From Litorivita pollutaquae (GTDB lineage Bacteria > Pseudomonadota > Alphaproteobacteria > Rhodobacterales > Rhodobacteraceae), in the NCBI RefSeq assembly GCF_003205515.1, contig NZ_KZ826482.1:248001-312000 (forward strand): DNA of 64,000 bases, read 5' to 3'. The first letter of the stretch is position 1; every line of letters begins with the position of its first letter. A program made the translations under genes and the position numbers. Positions 1 to 11,276 of this stretch are shown here, piece by piece. A model generated the notes under the pieces. It ran no database searches. It saw nothing but the letters and a program-made list of their open reading frames with translations, and was not told the origin of the DNA.

Positions 1-655
1 TGAATTTCGCGCCACCCAAAGCCCTTTTGACGCCTATATTGGCGGAGATCACACTGCGCTGTCCGCTGCTGCCCGTCGCGGTATGGATCTCTTTTATGGC
101 GAGGCCGATTGCGCCGCCTGTCATTCCGGCCCGCTGCAAACCGATCACGGGTTCCATGCCATCGGGGTGCCGCCTCTTGGCCCCGGCAAGGCAAACGGCA
201 CCGCACCACATGCAGACACCGGCCGCTTTGCCGTGTCGGGCATCGAAAAAGACGCCTATTGCTTTCGCACCCCGACCCTGCGCAACGTGGCGCTGACCGC
301 GCCCTACAGCCACAATGGCGCCTATCGCAGCCTGCGCGCGATGATCGCCCAACATCTTGATCCGATTGGCGCTTTAACCGGTTATGATCCGGCTCAGGCG
401 CAATTGCATGATCTGCCCGCCCTGCCCGACGATTTCGCCCCGCAGCGTGATCAAGAGGAAATGATCCGCATCGCGGCCGCTTCCGAAATCACCCCGCGCG
501 TGCTGACACAGAACCAAATGGATGACCTCATCGCGTTTCTCGAAAGCCTGACCGACCCAAACAGTGAACGCTTGCAGCTGGGTTTGCCCACGCATGTGCC
601 CTCGGGTCTGCCCGTCGATGCCCCAGGCACCCGGCGCAGCACCGCCAACCGCTGA
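1..655 (+). CDS. Di-haem cytochrome c peroxidase / MauG-family protein, 3' part only
   Basis: The reading frame is open from the window edge, so only about the last 217 residues are present. A c-type haem motif, CAACH, lies near visible residue 36. Further on is the run RTPTLRNVALTAPYSHNG, typical of the C-terminal domain of bacterial di-haem cytochrome c peroxidases and MauG proteins. These are periplasmic enzymes that reduce hydrogen peroxide or oxidise protein substrates with two c-type haems. The other haem site and the signal peptide would lie upstream of the window. The tail after the haem domain is proline-rich and looks unstructured. Whether it is a true peroxidase or a MauG-like oxidase cannot be decided from this part. 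Confidence 0.8.
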   Translation, partial: EFRATQSPFDAYIGGDHTALSAAARRGMDLFYGEADCAACHSGPLQTDHGFHAIGVPPLGPGKANGTAPHADTGRFAVSGIEKDAYCFRTPTLRNVALTAPYSHNGAYRSLRAMIAQHLDPIGALTGYDPAQAQLHDLPALPDDFAPQRDQEEMIRIAAASEITPRVLTQNQMDDLIAFLESLTDPNSERLQLGLPTHVPSGLPVDAPGTRRSTANR

Positions 656-701
656 GCCGCGCCCTCTTCCCTTGCGCCCCGCCTTGCCCTAAATGGCAGG
701 C

Positions 702-2051
702 ATGGAAAACACATTGCATATCATCGGCGGCGGCATGGCCGGATCCGAAGCCGCGTGGCAAGCCGCGCAATTGGGCGTCAAGGTCATCATCCACGAGATG
801 CGGCCCGCGGTCGAAACCTTTGCCCATCAAACCGGCAATCTGGCCGAAATGGTCTGCTCGAACAGCTTTCGGTCGGACGATAGCGAACAAAACGCCGTCG
901 GCCTGCTGCATTGGGAAATGCGCGCGGCGGGCGGCATCATCATGGCCTCTGCCGACAAACATCGCCTGCCAGCGGGCGGGGCTTTGGCGGTGGACCGCGA
1001 ACCCTTTGCGCAATGGGTCAATGACACGCTGCACGCCCATCCGAATGTCACGGTCGAATATGGCGAGATCACCGCATTGCCCGAGGACGGCCATTGGATC
1101 ATCGCCACCGGCCCGCTGACCTCCTCTGCCTTGGGCGCGGCAATTGCGCAGGAAACCGGCGCCGACGCATTGGCGTTTTTCGACGCCATCGCCCCCATCG
1201 TTTACGCCGAAAGCATCAATATGGACGTGGCGTGGATGCAATCGCGTTACGATAAAGGCGAGACCGAAGAAGAACAAAAAGCCTACCTCAATTGCCCGAT
1301 GAGCAAAGCCCAGTACGAGGCCTTCATCGACGCGCTCTTGGCCGCCGACAAGACCGAATTTCACGAAGGCGAAACCGCCGGCTATTTCGACGGCTGCTTG
1401 CCGATCGAGGTGATGGCCGAACGCGGGCGCGAAACCCTGCGCTTTGGCCCGATGAAACCTGTGGGCCTCACCAACACGCATAAGCCCGATGAAAAAGCCT
1501 ATGCCGTGGTGCAATTGCGCCGCGATAACGCATTGGGAACCCTCCTTAATATCGTGGGCTTTCAAACCAAAATGAAATATGGTGCGCAGACCGAGGTTCT
1601 GCGCATGATCCCCGGCCTGGAGGAGGCGCGTTTTGCCCGGCTGGGCGGCATCCACCGCAACACATTCCTGAATTCCCCGACGCTTTTGGATGATCAAATG
1701 CGGCTCAAGTCACGGCCGAACATCCGCTTCGCCGGACAAATCACCGGCGTCGAAGGCTATGTCGAAAGCGCCGCCATGGGGTTGTTGGCCGGACGTCTCG
1801 CCGCCGCAGAAATTCAGGGGCGCACCATCGAGACCGCGCCGCAAAACTCCGCCATGGGCGCGCTGATCCACCACATCACCGGCGGCGCCGAGGCCAAGAC
1901 ATTTCAACCGATGAACGTCAATTTCGGCCTTTTCGCGCCGCTCGAAGACAGCGGCATCAAAGGCGGGCGGCGAGGACGCAAGGACCGCTACAAAGCCTAC
2001 ACCGACCGCGCCAAGGGTGAATTCAATCAATGGCTTGAAGCGCAAAGCTAA
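702..2051 (+). CDS. trmFO: Folate-dependent tRNA (uracil-5-)-methyltransferase TrmFO
   Basis: This flavoprotein makes 5-methyluridine at position 54 of the tRNA T-loop, using methylene-tetrahydrofolate and FADH2. The N-terminus has the dinucleotide-binding motif GGGMAGSE. The two cysteine contexts expected for catalysis are present: [13 protein letters not shown] near residue 52 and [13 protein letters not shown] near residue 227. The length of about 449 residues fits the family. An ATG three codons earlier (693) is in frame; 702 is preferred because [11 protein letters not shown] matches the usual short N-terminus. The next gene, gluQ, also acts on tRNA and begins 4 bases after this stop, so the two are probably co-transcribed. 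Confidence 0.95.
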   Translation: MENTLHIIGGGMAGSEAAWQAAQLGVKVIIHEMRPAVETFAHQTGNLAEMVCSNSFRSDDSEQNAVGLLHWEMRAAGGIIMASADKHRLPAGGALAVDREPFAQWVNDTLHAHPNVTVEYGEITALPEDGHWIIATGPLTSSALGAAIAQETGADALAFFDAIAPIVYAESINMDVAWMQSRYDKGETEEEQKAYLNCPMSKAQYEAFIDALLAADKTEFHEGETAGYFDGCLPIEVMAERGRETLRFGPMKPVGLTNTHKPDEKAYAVVQLRRDNALGTLLNIVGFQTKMKYGAQTEVLRMIPGLEEARFARLGGIHRNTFLNSPTLLDDQMRLKSRPNIRFAGQITGVEGYVESAAMGLLAGRLAAAEIQGRTIETAPQNSAMGALIHHITGGAEAKTFQPMNVNFGLFAPLEDSGIKGGRRGRKDRYKAYTDRAKGEFNQWLEAQS

Positions 2052-2055
2052 CCCT

Positions 2056-2901
2056 ATGATCACCCGCTTCGCTCCCAGTCCCACCGGCCCGCTGCACCTT
2101 GGCCATGCCTATTCGGCACTGCTGGGACACCGGATGGCACGGGCGGCGGGCGGGCAGTTTTTACTGCGGATGGAAGACACCGATTTGGAGCGGTCCAAAC
2201 CCGAATGGGCCGATCTGATCTGCACGGATCTGCGCTGGCTTGGCATCACATGGGACGGGCCAGTGCACAGTCAGGCCGCGCAATTGGACAGCTACGATGC
2301 CCCTCTGCAACGGCTCGAAAAGATGGGCTTACTCTATCCCTGTTCATGCAGCCGCGCCGACATCCGCGCGGCGCTTAGCGCGCCGCAAGAAGGCGTGACG
2401 CATGAGGTTTATCCGCAGCTGTGCAAATCCCGCCCGATGTCCGATCGCAAGCCCGGCGATGCGCTGCGTCTGCATCTGGACAAGGCGCTTGATCTCATAG
2501 CGGGCCGCGAGGTTCACTTTGTAGAGACCGGCGCCGCCCATGCGGGTCACCACGCAATCGACCCCGGTCAAGCGCACCGCGAGATTGGCGATGTGGTGCT
2601 CTCGCGCAAAGGCGAGAACATCGTCGCCTATTTCCTCGCCTCCGCTCTTGATGATGCCGCGCAGGGCATCACCCATGTGGTGCGCGGCGAGGATCTTTTT
2701 GATTTCACGGCGATACAGGTGATTTTGCTAAGCCTTCTGGATCTGCCGACCCCGATCTATCACCACCATAAATTGATCCGCGACGAAAATGGCAAACGCC
2801 TCGCAAAACGCGACGATGCGCGATCGCTACAGACCTACCGCGCGGCGGGCGCAAGCCCCAATGACATCTTCAATATGTTGGGATTTAACCAAACGGTCTA
2901 A
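2056..2901 (+). CDS. gluQ: Glutamyl-queuosine tRNA(Asp) synthetase
   Basis: A shortened relative of glutamyl-tRNA synthetase that lacks the anticodon-binding domain and attaches glutamate to queuosine in tRNA(Asp). The start MITRFAPSPTGPLHLGHAY carries the HIGH-type signature (HLGH, residues 14-17), and a KMSKS-like KRLAKRD follows near residue 255. CSCSRAD and a later YPQLC supply likely zinc ligands. At 281 residues it is far shorter than GltX, which supports the GluQ-RS call. An in-frame ATG at 2017 overlaps trmFO and precedes the conserved N-terminus, so it was rejected as the start. Confidence 0.93.
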   Translation: MITRFAPSPTGPLHLGHAYSALLGHRMARAAGGQFLLRMEDTDLERSKPEWADLICTDLRWLGITWDGPVHSQAAQLDSYDAPLQRLEKMGLLYPCSCSRADIRAALSAPQEGVTHEVYPQLCKSRPMSDRKPGDALRLHLDKALDLIAGREVHFVETGAAHAGHHAIDPGQAHREIGDVVLSRKGENIVAYFLASALDDAAQGITHVVRGEDLFDFTAIQVILLSLLDLPTPIYHHHKLIRDENGKRLAKRDDARSLQTYRAAGASPNDIFNMLGFNQTV

Positions 2902-2937
2902 CACCCTCCTGCGGCATGGCACAGGCGACCAATCGGT

Positions 2938-3312
2938 CTAATCCACCATTGGCGTCATCAACTCGACCTCAACCCCGTCGCGGACCGCCGTGTAGAAACA
3001 ACTGCGCCGGTTGGTATGGCAGGCCGGCCCCTCTTGGCGCACCATGGCCAAAAGGCAATCGCGGTCGCAATCCACCCGAAAATCAACCAAATGCTGCACA
3101 TGGCCAGAGCTCTCGCCCTTGATCCAGAAACTTTGCCGCGAGCGGCTCCAATAGGTCACGCGTCCAGTGGACAAGGTTTTCTCGACCGCCTCGGCATTCA
3201 TCCACGCCATCATCAACACTTCGCCGGTTTCGGCCTCTTGCGCGATACAAGGGATAAGCCCCGCCGCGTCGAATTTAAGCGTGCTTGCATCGAAAGTCGT
3301 AGGAGCAGTCAT
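2938..3312 (-). CDS. hisI: Phosphoribosyl-AMP cyclohydrolase
   Basis: Third enzyme of histidine biosynthesis, opening the adenine ring of phosphoribosyl-AMP. The protein has the HisI core: EVLMMAWMNAEAVEKTL, then TYWSRSRQSFWIKGE..SGH, the Asp/Cys metal site DCDRDC, and the second cysteine cluster ACHTNRRSCF. It is a stand-alone cyclohydrolase of 124 residues without a HisE domain, as is usual in alphaproteobacteria. The start at 3312 is chosen because an AAAAGG ribosome site sits about 8 bases upstream; an in-frame ATG at 3330 has no such site. It is convergent with gluQ and divergent from the NifU-like gene. Confidence 0.95.
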   Translation of the reverse strand: MTAPTTFDASTLKFDAAGLIPCIAQEAETGEVLMMAWMNAEAVEKTLSTGRVTYWSRSRQSFWIKGESSGHVQHLVDFRVDCDRDCLLAMVRQEGPACHTNRRSCFYTAVRDGVEVELMTPMVD

Positions 3313-3420
3313 GGCGAAAACCTTTTGCATCTTCTGGCGCTGCCCCTATCTATGGGGAAACGCAGAAAAGGAAAAGCGCCGCATCCCCGAAATGTCGCGC
3401 CGATGTGGAAAGGCCCCGAA

Positions 3421-3873
3421 ATGAGCGGCGAAACAGACCTGATCAAACTATACTCGGCCCGGATTCTTGATCTGGCGGCCAACATTCCACACCATCAACG
3501 GTTGGACGCCCCTATGGCCACAGTCAAACGCCGCGCTCCGCTCTGCGGATCCACCGTGACCGTTGATCTATCGATCAAAGACGGCCGGATCAGCGCGTTT
3601 GGGCAAGATGTCAAAGCCTGCGCTTTGGGGCAGGCCGCTGCGGCCGTCGTCGGCGCGGCCCTCATCGGATGCACCCGCGCCGAAGTGGAAACCGGCCGCG
3701 ATCAATTGCGCGCCATGCTCAAGGACGGCGCTCCCGCCCCCGCCGCACCTTTTGACGGTTTGGCGGTTTTGGAACCGGCCCGGGAGTATAAAAATCGCCA
3801 CGCCTCGATTCTTTTGTCGTTAGAGGCCACAGCCGAAGCCTTTGAACAGGCGGAACAAAGCGACTGCGCCTGA
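3421..3873 (+). CDS. NifU/SufU-like iron-sulfur cluster scaffold protein
   Basis: A 150-residue protein of the IscU/NifU N-terminal fold, expected to hold nascent iron-sulfur clusters or sulfide in the cytoplasm. Three cysteines sit in the positions expected for the family: APLCGSTV near residue 42, VKACALGQAA near residue 64, and IGCTRAE near residue 83. The usual CGD is CGS here and the central motif departs from the classical IscU signature, so its exact role is less certain than that of the housekeeping scaffold. The start is the first ATG after a long open stretch that runs antisense to hisI and is not coding. Confidence 0.75.
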   Translation: MSGETDLIKLYSARILDLAANIPHHQRLDAPMATVKRRAPLCGSTVTVDLSIKDGRISAFGQDVKACALGQAAAAVVGAALIGCTRAEVETGRDQLRAMLKDGAPAPAAPFDGLAVLEPAREYKNRHASILLSLEATAEAFEQAEQSDCA

Positions 3874-3916
3874 CACAGGGATCAGACTTAACGCTCTATG
3901 AGGATTTATCGGCTAG

Positions 3917-3936
3917 CCATATGGGCACACCATATG
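3917..3936 (+). repeat. Two copies of CCATATG, 13 bases apart, before the chemotaxis gene
   Basis: CCATATG occurs at 3917-3923 and again at 3930-3936 in the short leader of the soluble chemotaxis receptor. Each copy contains the NdeI-type palindrome CATATG. The spacing is close to one helical turn plus a few bases. It may be an operator or chance; nothing else in the sequence decides. Confidence 0.3.
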
Positions 3937-3946
3937 CGAGCACCTC

Positions 3947-5362
3947 ATGAAACCAGATCACGACTTCTCCATACCGACGCTTGACCAAAATGCGCGTGAC
4001 CGGTTGTCGCAACTGTCGAAAACCGCTTCGACGCTTGGGCGTGAAATCGTCGATATTGCAGGATTTCTTGACCAACTCGAATCCGAAAGCGACGCGCAAC
4101 TGATGGCTTTGGCTTCGGTCAGAGAAGGATCCACCCACGTCGCAGAGGCCAACGCCGCGGTGCTCCAAAGCGCCGGACAAGTTTCGCAATCGGCGCAGGA
4201 CGCCCTGACAAATGTGCGCGAATCAACCGGATTTGTCAGCGAAACCAGCAACCTCGCGATTGATCTGGCCCAATGGGTGCAGCAAATTAATGATCATAGC
4301 ACAGAGGTGCGCGACATGCTCGAAGAGGTAAAAACCTCGAATGAACAAATCGCCACCATCGCCGCACAGGTGAACATGCTTGCCATCAATGCCAAGATCG
4401 AAGCCGCTCGCGCCGGCGAAGCCGGCAAAGGCTTTGCCGTGGTCGCAGATGCAATCAATGCCTTGAGCCAGAACACATCAAAAGCGGCGAATGACATCAC
4501 CGGCACGGTGGGCAGCCTGTCAAATTGGGTGGCACGATTGTCCGAAGGCGCGGCGAAATCAGCGATCAAAGCCGAGGCGCTGCTCGAACGCGGCGACGCT
4601 ACCGATCGTGCCCTCGTCACCATCGAAGAGCAAGTCGCGGCAAGCCAGGACCAAACCGGGGTGATCCGCGAAGAAGCGGGGCGCGCCAATGAAGCGGTGC
4701 AATCGTTCACCCCCTTTATCGCCTCCATCGACGCCTCGTTCAAATCCAACACCGAAGGCGTCAAGGTCGCCCATACCCGTGTTGAAAAGCTGATCGACCG
4801 TTCGGAAAAAATGGTGCAGGACAGCGTCGCCATGGGCGGTTCGACCGAGGACGGGCCGATGATCTTGCATGTGCAGGATATTGCGGGACAAATGTCGCAG
4901 GCGCTGACCCAAGCTGTCGATAGCGGCCGCATTTCGATGCGTGATCTGTTTGATGAAACCTATGTGCCAATCAATGGCAGTGATCCGGTGCAAGTCACCA
5001 CCCGGTTTTTGCGTCTGACCGACCAACTCTTCCCACCTTTGCAAGAACCCGCGTCGCAAATCGACAATCGCGTGGTCTTCTGCGCCGCCGTGGATCGAAA
5101 TGGATATCTACCGACGCATAATCTGAAATTCTCGCATCCGCTCAGCTCCGACCCCGATTGGAACATGGCCCATTGCCGCAATCGCAGGATTTTTGATGAT
5201 CGTGTGGGATTAAAAGCGGGCCGTAATCAAGAACCGTTCCTGTTGCAGGTCTATCGCCGCGATATGGGCGGCGGAACCTTTGCAATGATGAAAGACCTCT
5301 CCGCACCGATCACCGTCAAGGGCCGCCATTGGGGCGGGTTGCGCTTGGCCTATAAATTCTGA
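3947..5362 (+). CDS. Soluble methyl-accepting chemotaxis protein
   Basis: A chemoreceptor-like signalling protein with no transmembrane segment and no HAMP domain. Residues 1-130 are helical and polar. The highly conserved signalling hairpin is at about 136-185: [20 protein letters not shown] then [16 protein letters not shown]. This part contacts CheA and CheW. The last 120 residues form a separate domain with conserved features [21 protein letters not shown] and [13 protein letters not shown], which recurs at the C-terminus of cytoplasmic receptors in alphaproteobacteria and is probably sensory. No che genes are in the window. It begins with a poor ribosome site. Confidence 0.88.
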   Translation: MKPDHDFSIPTLDQNARDRLSQLSKTASTLGREIVDIAGFLDQLESESDAQLMALASVREGSTHVAEANAAVLQSAGQVSQSAQDALTNVRESTGFVSETSNLAIDLAQWVQQINDHSTEVRDMLEEVKTSNEQIATIAAQVNMLAINAKIEAARAGEAGKGFAVVADAINALSQNTSKAANDITGTVGSLSNWVARLSEGAAKSAIKAEALLERGDATDRALVTIEEQVAASQDQTGVIREEAGRANEAVQSFTPFIASIDASFKSNTEGVKVAHTRVEKLIDRSEKMVQDSVAMGGSTEDGPMILHVQDIAGQMSQALTQAVDSGRISMRDLFDETYVPINGSDPVQVTTRFLRLTDQLFPPLQEPASQIDNRVVFCAAVDRNGYLPTHNLKFSHPLSSDPDWNMAHCRNRRIFDDRVGLKAGRNQEPFLLQVYRRDMGGGTFAMMKDLSAPITVKGRHWGGLRLAYKF

Positions 5363-5371
5363 TCCCGCCCA

Positions 5372-5406
5372 TAAAAAAACCGCCGCTTGCGGGATGCAAG
5401 CGGCGG
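5372..5406 (-). terminator. Rho-independent terminator, minus strand
   Basis: A perfect 11-bp stem (CCGCCGCTTGC at 5380-5390 and its complement at 5396-5406) with a 5-base loop is followed on the minus strand by a run of seven T (5373-5379 on the plus strand read as A). It is therefore oriented for transcription from the right. On the plus strand no T-run follows directly, so it may only weakly stop the chemotaxis gene. Confidence 0.85.
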
Positions 5407-5552
5407 CAAGTGCGCGTCATTTATTTCGCGAAACCGGCGGAGGGATTAGGCAACCTCCGAAGACCGAGGGACAGATCGGCCAAAGTAATCGCACCCAATG
5501 GGGATGAGGTGTGATGGCAGCGAAAGACGCAGGCAGGTGGTTCTTAAACTCC
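5372..5552 (-). ncRNA. Predicted small RNA, about 180 nt
   Basis: A transcription unit without an open reading frame is framed by a promoter at 5559-5587 (minus) and the strong intrinsic terminator at 5372-5406. Between them lie several short self-complementary segments, for example CCGA/TCGG around 5465-5485 and CCC/GGG around 5500. The RNA could be independently transcribed or processed from the 3' side of the small gene upstream. I could not match it to 6S RNA, SRP RNA, tmRNA or RNase P RNA by eye. Confidence 0.5.
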
Positions 5553-5558
5553 TCTAAA

Positions 5559-5587
5559 GTTATAACAGTTCCATGTCATGAGGCCAA
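5559..5587 (-). promoter_or_regulatory. Predicted sigma-70 promoter for the small RNA
   Basis: On the minus strand TTGGCC (5582-5587) and TATAAC (5559-5564) are separated by exactly 17 bases. The -10 differs from consensus at one position. Transcription would start near 5552, heading to the terminator at 5372-5406. Confidence 0.55.
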
Positions 5588-5646
5588 AAAGAGACGAAGC
5601 TGGGCGCGGTGACGACCCAAAAGCGTCCGCCTCTCAAACGGTTTGA

Positions 5647-5769
5647 TCAAACCAGACCGGGCAAATGCAATCCCACCAACAGCATGACCATCAACGCCGC
5701 CGCGCCAATGGCATCTTGCAACAAGGTTTCAGGCGAACGTGCAATCACGGCTTTAATCTGAGCAAACAT
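5647..5769 (-). CDS. 40-residue single-pass membrane microprotein, likely SOS-regulated
   Basis: A short gene with an AGGAGG ribosome site ideally placed before ATG. The protein starts MFAQIKAVIARSPETLLQDA, a short amphipathic segment, followed by about 18 hydrophobic residues (AAALMVMLLVGLHLPGLV) that should span the inner membrane and end the protein. A perfect LexA-type box lies 82 bases upstream (5851-5865). I recall similar unnamed proteins in Rhodobacterales but assign no function. Size, membrane helix and SOS box resemble the logic of SidA, the SOS-induced division inhibitor of Caulobacter; homology is not shown. It lies downstream of recG in the same orientation. Confidence 0.72.
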   Translation of the reverse strand: MFAQIKAVIARSPETLLQDAIGAAALMVMLLVGLHLPGLV

Positions 5770-5850
5770 TTGGGTGCCTCCTGATGTGCGGCGCTGTCAT
5801 GCGATCCGCTTCGTTGCACCTTTGTTCTCACAAATCTTAACCAGGGTAAA

Positions 5851-5865
5851 GAACTTTATGAGAAC
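5851..5865 (-). promoter_or_regulatory. LexA (SOS) box
   Basis: GAAC-N7-GAAC (GAACTTTATGAGAAC) is a perfect match to the alphaproteobacterial LexA operator, GTTC-N7-GTTC on the minus strand. It lies 82 bases before the start of the 40-residue membrane protein and 52 bases past the end of recG. An inverted copy of its outer arm, GTTCTCA, is at 5824-5830. The same consensus occurs before recA in this window. Confidence 0.8.
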
Positions 5866-5916
5866 ATTTGCGGATAAAATTGCATCCCGACCGGAACATC
5901 CGCCGATAAATTCAGG

Positions 5917-8007
5917 CTAACCCACTGATATCAAGCGAATTGCCTCGTCCTGCCCCATCAACCATAAAAGAACGCGCGCCGCCTGCCCGCGCGCAGTGGT
6001 CAGGTCCGGATCCTCGGCCAAGAGCTTACGAGCATCGCTTTGGGCCGTCGCCATCAACCCCGCCTGCGCCTCCACATCCGCAACGCGGAATCTCGGCAGA
6101 CCTGATTGCGCCGTACCAATCAAATCGCCCGCCCCACGCATTTCCAAATCCACCTCGGCAATACGAAACCCATCTTCGCTTTCGCGTAGGGTAGTCAACC
6201 GCCGCTCCCCGGCGGCACTTAGCGGCGATTGATAGAGCAGCAAACAAGTCGAGGCCGCCGTGCCGCGCCCGACCCGTCCGCGCAATTGGTGCAACTGCGC
6301 CAACCCAAAGCTTTCGGCACGCTCGATCACCATGATCGAAGCATTCGGCACGTCAACGCCGACTTCGATCACCGTGGTCGCCACCAAAACCGCCGTCTCG
6401 CCACTTTGGAACGCCCGCATCGCGGCGTCTTTTTCATCGGGCGGCAGTTGCCCGTGCACCAATCCGACCCGCCCCTCGCCAAGCGCCGCGCGCAGGTGCT
6501 TGAACCGCTCCTCGGCGCTCGACAAATCGATAATCTCGCTTTCCTCGACCAAAGGGCAAACCCAATAGGCCTGGCGCCCTTCGGCAATCGCGGTGCGCAA
6601 ATGCGCGACCACCTGCTCCATCCGTCCGGTCGAGATCATCGCGGTCTTGATCGGCAACCGTCCGGGCGGTTTTTCATCCAGAACCGAAACATCCATATCC
6701 CCATATTGCGCGAGGGCGAGGCTGCGCGGAATCGGCGTGGCGGTCATCACCAAGACATCCACCCCCGCGCCCTTGCGGCCCAATTCAAGCCGCTGTCGCA
6801 CCCCGAACCGGTGCTGTTCGTCCACCACCGCGAGACGCAAATCGTCAAATTCAACATCCTTTTGAAACACCGCATGCGTGCCGACAAGAATATTGATTTT
6901 GCCAAATTTCAACGCCTCAAGCTTGGCGCGCCGCGCGCCGGATTTGTCACGCCCGGTAAGGATATCCACCACAACGCCGGCGCTTTCAGCCAGGGGGCGC
7001 AAACCCTCAAGATGTTGACGCGCAAGGATTTCTGTCGGCGCCATCATCACGCCCTGCCCGCCGGCCTCAACCGCGACCAACAGCGCCATGAAGGCGACCA
7101 GCGTCTTGCCTGCCCCGACATCGCCTTGCAAAAGCCGGTTCATCTTGAGCGGCTGCGCCATATCATGCGCAATCTCTTCTACAGCTCGGCTTTGCGCTCC
7201 GGTCGGTTGATAGGGCAACGCCGCAAGCACCCGCGATTGCAACGCCCCGGTGCCCCGCGACACCACCCCTTTGCCTTTGCGCATTTTCGCCCGCGCAAGA
7301 CCCAAGGTCAGTTGATGCGCCATAAACTCATCGTAAGCCAATCGCGCCCGTGCAGGAGCCGTTGCCGCCAGATCTTCGGCCCGTGCCGGATGGTGTGCGG
7401 CCTCTAGTGCGGCCCGCCAATCGGGCCAGCTCTCCACCCGTTTTTGCGCCGGATCGATCCACTCGGCCAAGTCCGGAGCTTTGGAAAGCGCAGAGGTGGT
7501 CGCCTTGAGCATCACCGCCCGCGTCACCCCCGCCGTCAGCGGATAAACCGGCTCAAAAACCGGAATATTGCCGGCCTCTTCCACAGGCAGCATATAGTCG
7601 GGGTGCACCATATTCACGATGCCATCGAACAATTCGACCTTACCCGACACCACACGGCGGGCGCCTTCGGGCAATTGCGCGTTTAAATACCGATCGTTTG
7701 CATGAAAGAACACCAATTGGAACGCGCATTTGCTGTCTTCCACATTGATCCGATACGCGCCGCCGCGATTGCGCGGAGGACGATGCGGCCCCACCAGAAC
7801 CTCAACCGTCAAATGCGCAGGTAAATCAGCGCCTTGCACCGTATCCCTCACCCTGCGATCAATGCCCGAATGCGGCAAGGTCAACAACAGATCACGCGGG
7901 CGTTCCACATGCATATTGGCAAAATTCTGCGCGATCTTCGGGCCAACACCCTCCAGCGTGGTCAAAGCCGCAAACAGCGGAAAAAGCGCCTCTGGTCTGC
8001 TGCTCAT
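5917..8007 (-). CDS. recG: ATP-dependent DNA helicase RecG
   Basis: A branched-DNA helicase that remodels stalled replication forks and recombination intermediates. At 696 residues it has the family architecture: an N-terminal wedge/OB domain (about 1-230), then helicase motifs. Walker A is GDVGAGKT (295-302), the Walker B variant is DEQH (396-399), and the TATPIPRSLA motif III and HQLRGRVGRG motif VI follow. The start MSSRPEALFPLF is close to ligA, which ends 8 bases upstream on the same strand, so the two repair genes are likely co-transcribed. Confidence 0.96.
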   Translation of the reverse strand: MSSRPEALFPLFAALTTLEGVGPKIAQNFANMHVERPRDLLLTLPHSGIDRRVRDTVQGADLPAHLTVEVLVGPHRPPRNRGGAYRINVEDSKCAFQLVFFHANDRYLNAQLPEGARRVVSGKVELFDGIVNMVHPDYMLPVEEAGNIPVFEPVYPLTAGVTRAVMLKATTSALSKAPDLAEWIDPAQKRVESWPDWRAALEAAHHPARAEDLAATAPARARLAYDEFMAHQLTLGLARAKMRKGKGVVSRGTGALQSRVLAALPYQPTGAQSRAVEEIAHDMAQPLKMNRLLQGDVGAGKTLVAFMALLVAVEAGGQGVMMAPTEILARQHLEGLRPLAESAGVVVDILTGRDKSGARRAKLEALKFGKINILVGTHAVFQKDVEFDDLRLAVVDEQHRFGVRQRLELGRKGAGVDVLVMTATPIPRSLALAQYGDMDVSVLDEKPPGRLPIKTAMISTGRMEQVVAHLRTAIAEGRQAYWVCPLVEESEIIDLSSAEERFKHLRAALGEGRVGLVHGQLPPDEKDAAMRAFQSGETAVLVATTVIEVGVDVPNASIMVIERAESFGLAQLHQLRGRVGRGTAASTCLLLYQSPLSAAGERRLTTLRESEDGFRIAEVDLEMRGAGDLIGTAQSGLPRFRVADVEAQAGLMATAQSDARKLLAEDPDLTTARGQAARVLLWLMGQDEAIRLISVG

Positions 8008-8015
8008 AATCTGTC

Positions 8016-10459
<2,444 letters not shown>

Positions 10460-11176
10460 TTACGCACCCATAGCGATACGTTGATCATCGATTTCATTCG
10501 GCTCCGGATCGCGCAAAACATAACCGCGTCCCCAAACCGTTTCGATGTAATTGTCGCCGCCGGTGGCTGTGCTGAGTTTTTTGCGCAGCTTGCAAATAAA
10601 CACGTCGATGATTTTCAACTCCGGTTCATCCATTCCGCCATAGAGATGATTGAGGAACATTTCCTTGGTCAGTGTCGTGCCCTTACGCAGCGACAGAAGC
10701 TCCAACATCTGGTATTCCTTGCCGGTCAAATGTACGGATTTTCCCGCGACATCCACCGATTTCGCGTCCAGATTGACGGCAATTTTTCCGGTTTTGATAA
10801 CCGATTGCGAATGGCCTTTTGACCGGCGGATGATCGCATGGATGCGAGCCACCAATTCTTCGCGATGGAAAGGTTTGGTCAGATAGTCATCTGCTCCAAA
10901 ACCGAATCCTTTAATTTTGTTTTCTGTGTCGTCCGCACCCGAGAGAATCAGGATCGGCGTATCGACACGCGCCAGCCGCAGCTGACGCAGAACCTCATGT
11001 CCGTTCATATCGGGCAATCCGAGATCCAAAAGGATAAGATCGTAATCATAAAGCTTTGCCAGATCGATGCCTTCTTCGCCCAAATCCGTCGTATAGACGT
11101 TCAGGTTGGCATGGGTCAGCATAAGCTCAATACTTTTCGATGTTGTGGGGTCATCTTCCACCAAAAGCACGCGCAT
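10460..11176 (-). CDS. ctrA: Cell-cycle response regulator CtrA
   Basis: An OmpR-type response regulator that binds TTAA-N7-TTAA sites. In alphaproteobacteria it controls flagellar, gene-transfer and division genes and, in some, replication. The receiver domain (1-118) has the phosphoacceptor Asp51 ([10 protein letters not shown]) and Lys in [10 protein letters not shown] winged-helix output domain follows (about 125-228), ending [26 protein letters not shown]. The 238-residue length is standard. Phosphate is expected from CckA (encoded near 38 kb) through ChpT, which is not in the window. SciP, its antagonist, is encoded directly upstream. Confidence 0.97.
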   Translation of the reverse strand: MRVLLVEDDPTTSKSIELMLTHANLNVYTTDLGEEGIDLAKLYDYDLILLDLGLPDMNGHEVLRQLRLARVDTPILILSGADDTENKIKGFGFGADDYLTKPFHREELVARIHAIIRRSKGHSQSVIKTGKIAVNLDAKSVDVAGKSVHLTGKEYQMLELLSLRKGTTLTKEMFLNHLYGGMDEPELKIIDVFICKLRKKLSTATGGDNYIETVWGRGYVLRDPEPNEIDDQRIAMGA

Positions 11177-11195
11177 GGGACGTTTCTCCGCTATT

Positions 11196-11216
11196 ATTCT
11201 AGATTTTTACTAGAAT
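11196..11216. repeat. Perfect 7-bp inverted repeat in the ctrA leader
   Basis: ATTCTAG (11196-11202) and CTAGAAT (11210-11216) flank a 7-base A/T spacer, ending 19 bases before the ctrA start codon and just upstream of its GGAGA ribosome site. It could be an operator for a dimeric regulator or an RNA hairpin near the start. Confidence 0.45.
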
Positions 11217-11224
11217 TAACCGTG

Positions 11225-11239
11225 TAAGAAATTAGTTAA
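11225..11239 (-). promoter_or_regulatory. Near-consensus CtrA box before ctrA
   Basis: On the minus strand the sequence reads TTAA-N7-CTTA, one mismatch from the CtrA full site TTAA-N7-TTAA. It lies about 50 bases upstream of the ctrA start, where autoregulation would be expected. Other TTAA half-sites are scattered through the same intergenic region. Confidence 0.4.
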
Positions 11240-11276
11240 TCACTCGTTACTATTGTCCCACTTTAACACAAACAAC

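Noticed and set aside
5372-5552. Identity of the predicted small RNA as 6S or SRP RNA
   Set aside because: It lacks the GGAAGCAGC-type SRP core, and I could not fold by eye the long hairpin with central bulge expected for 6S RNA.
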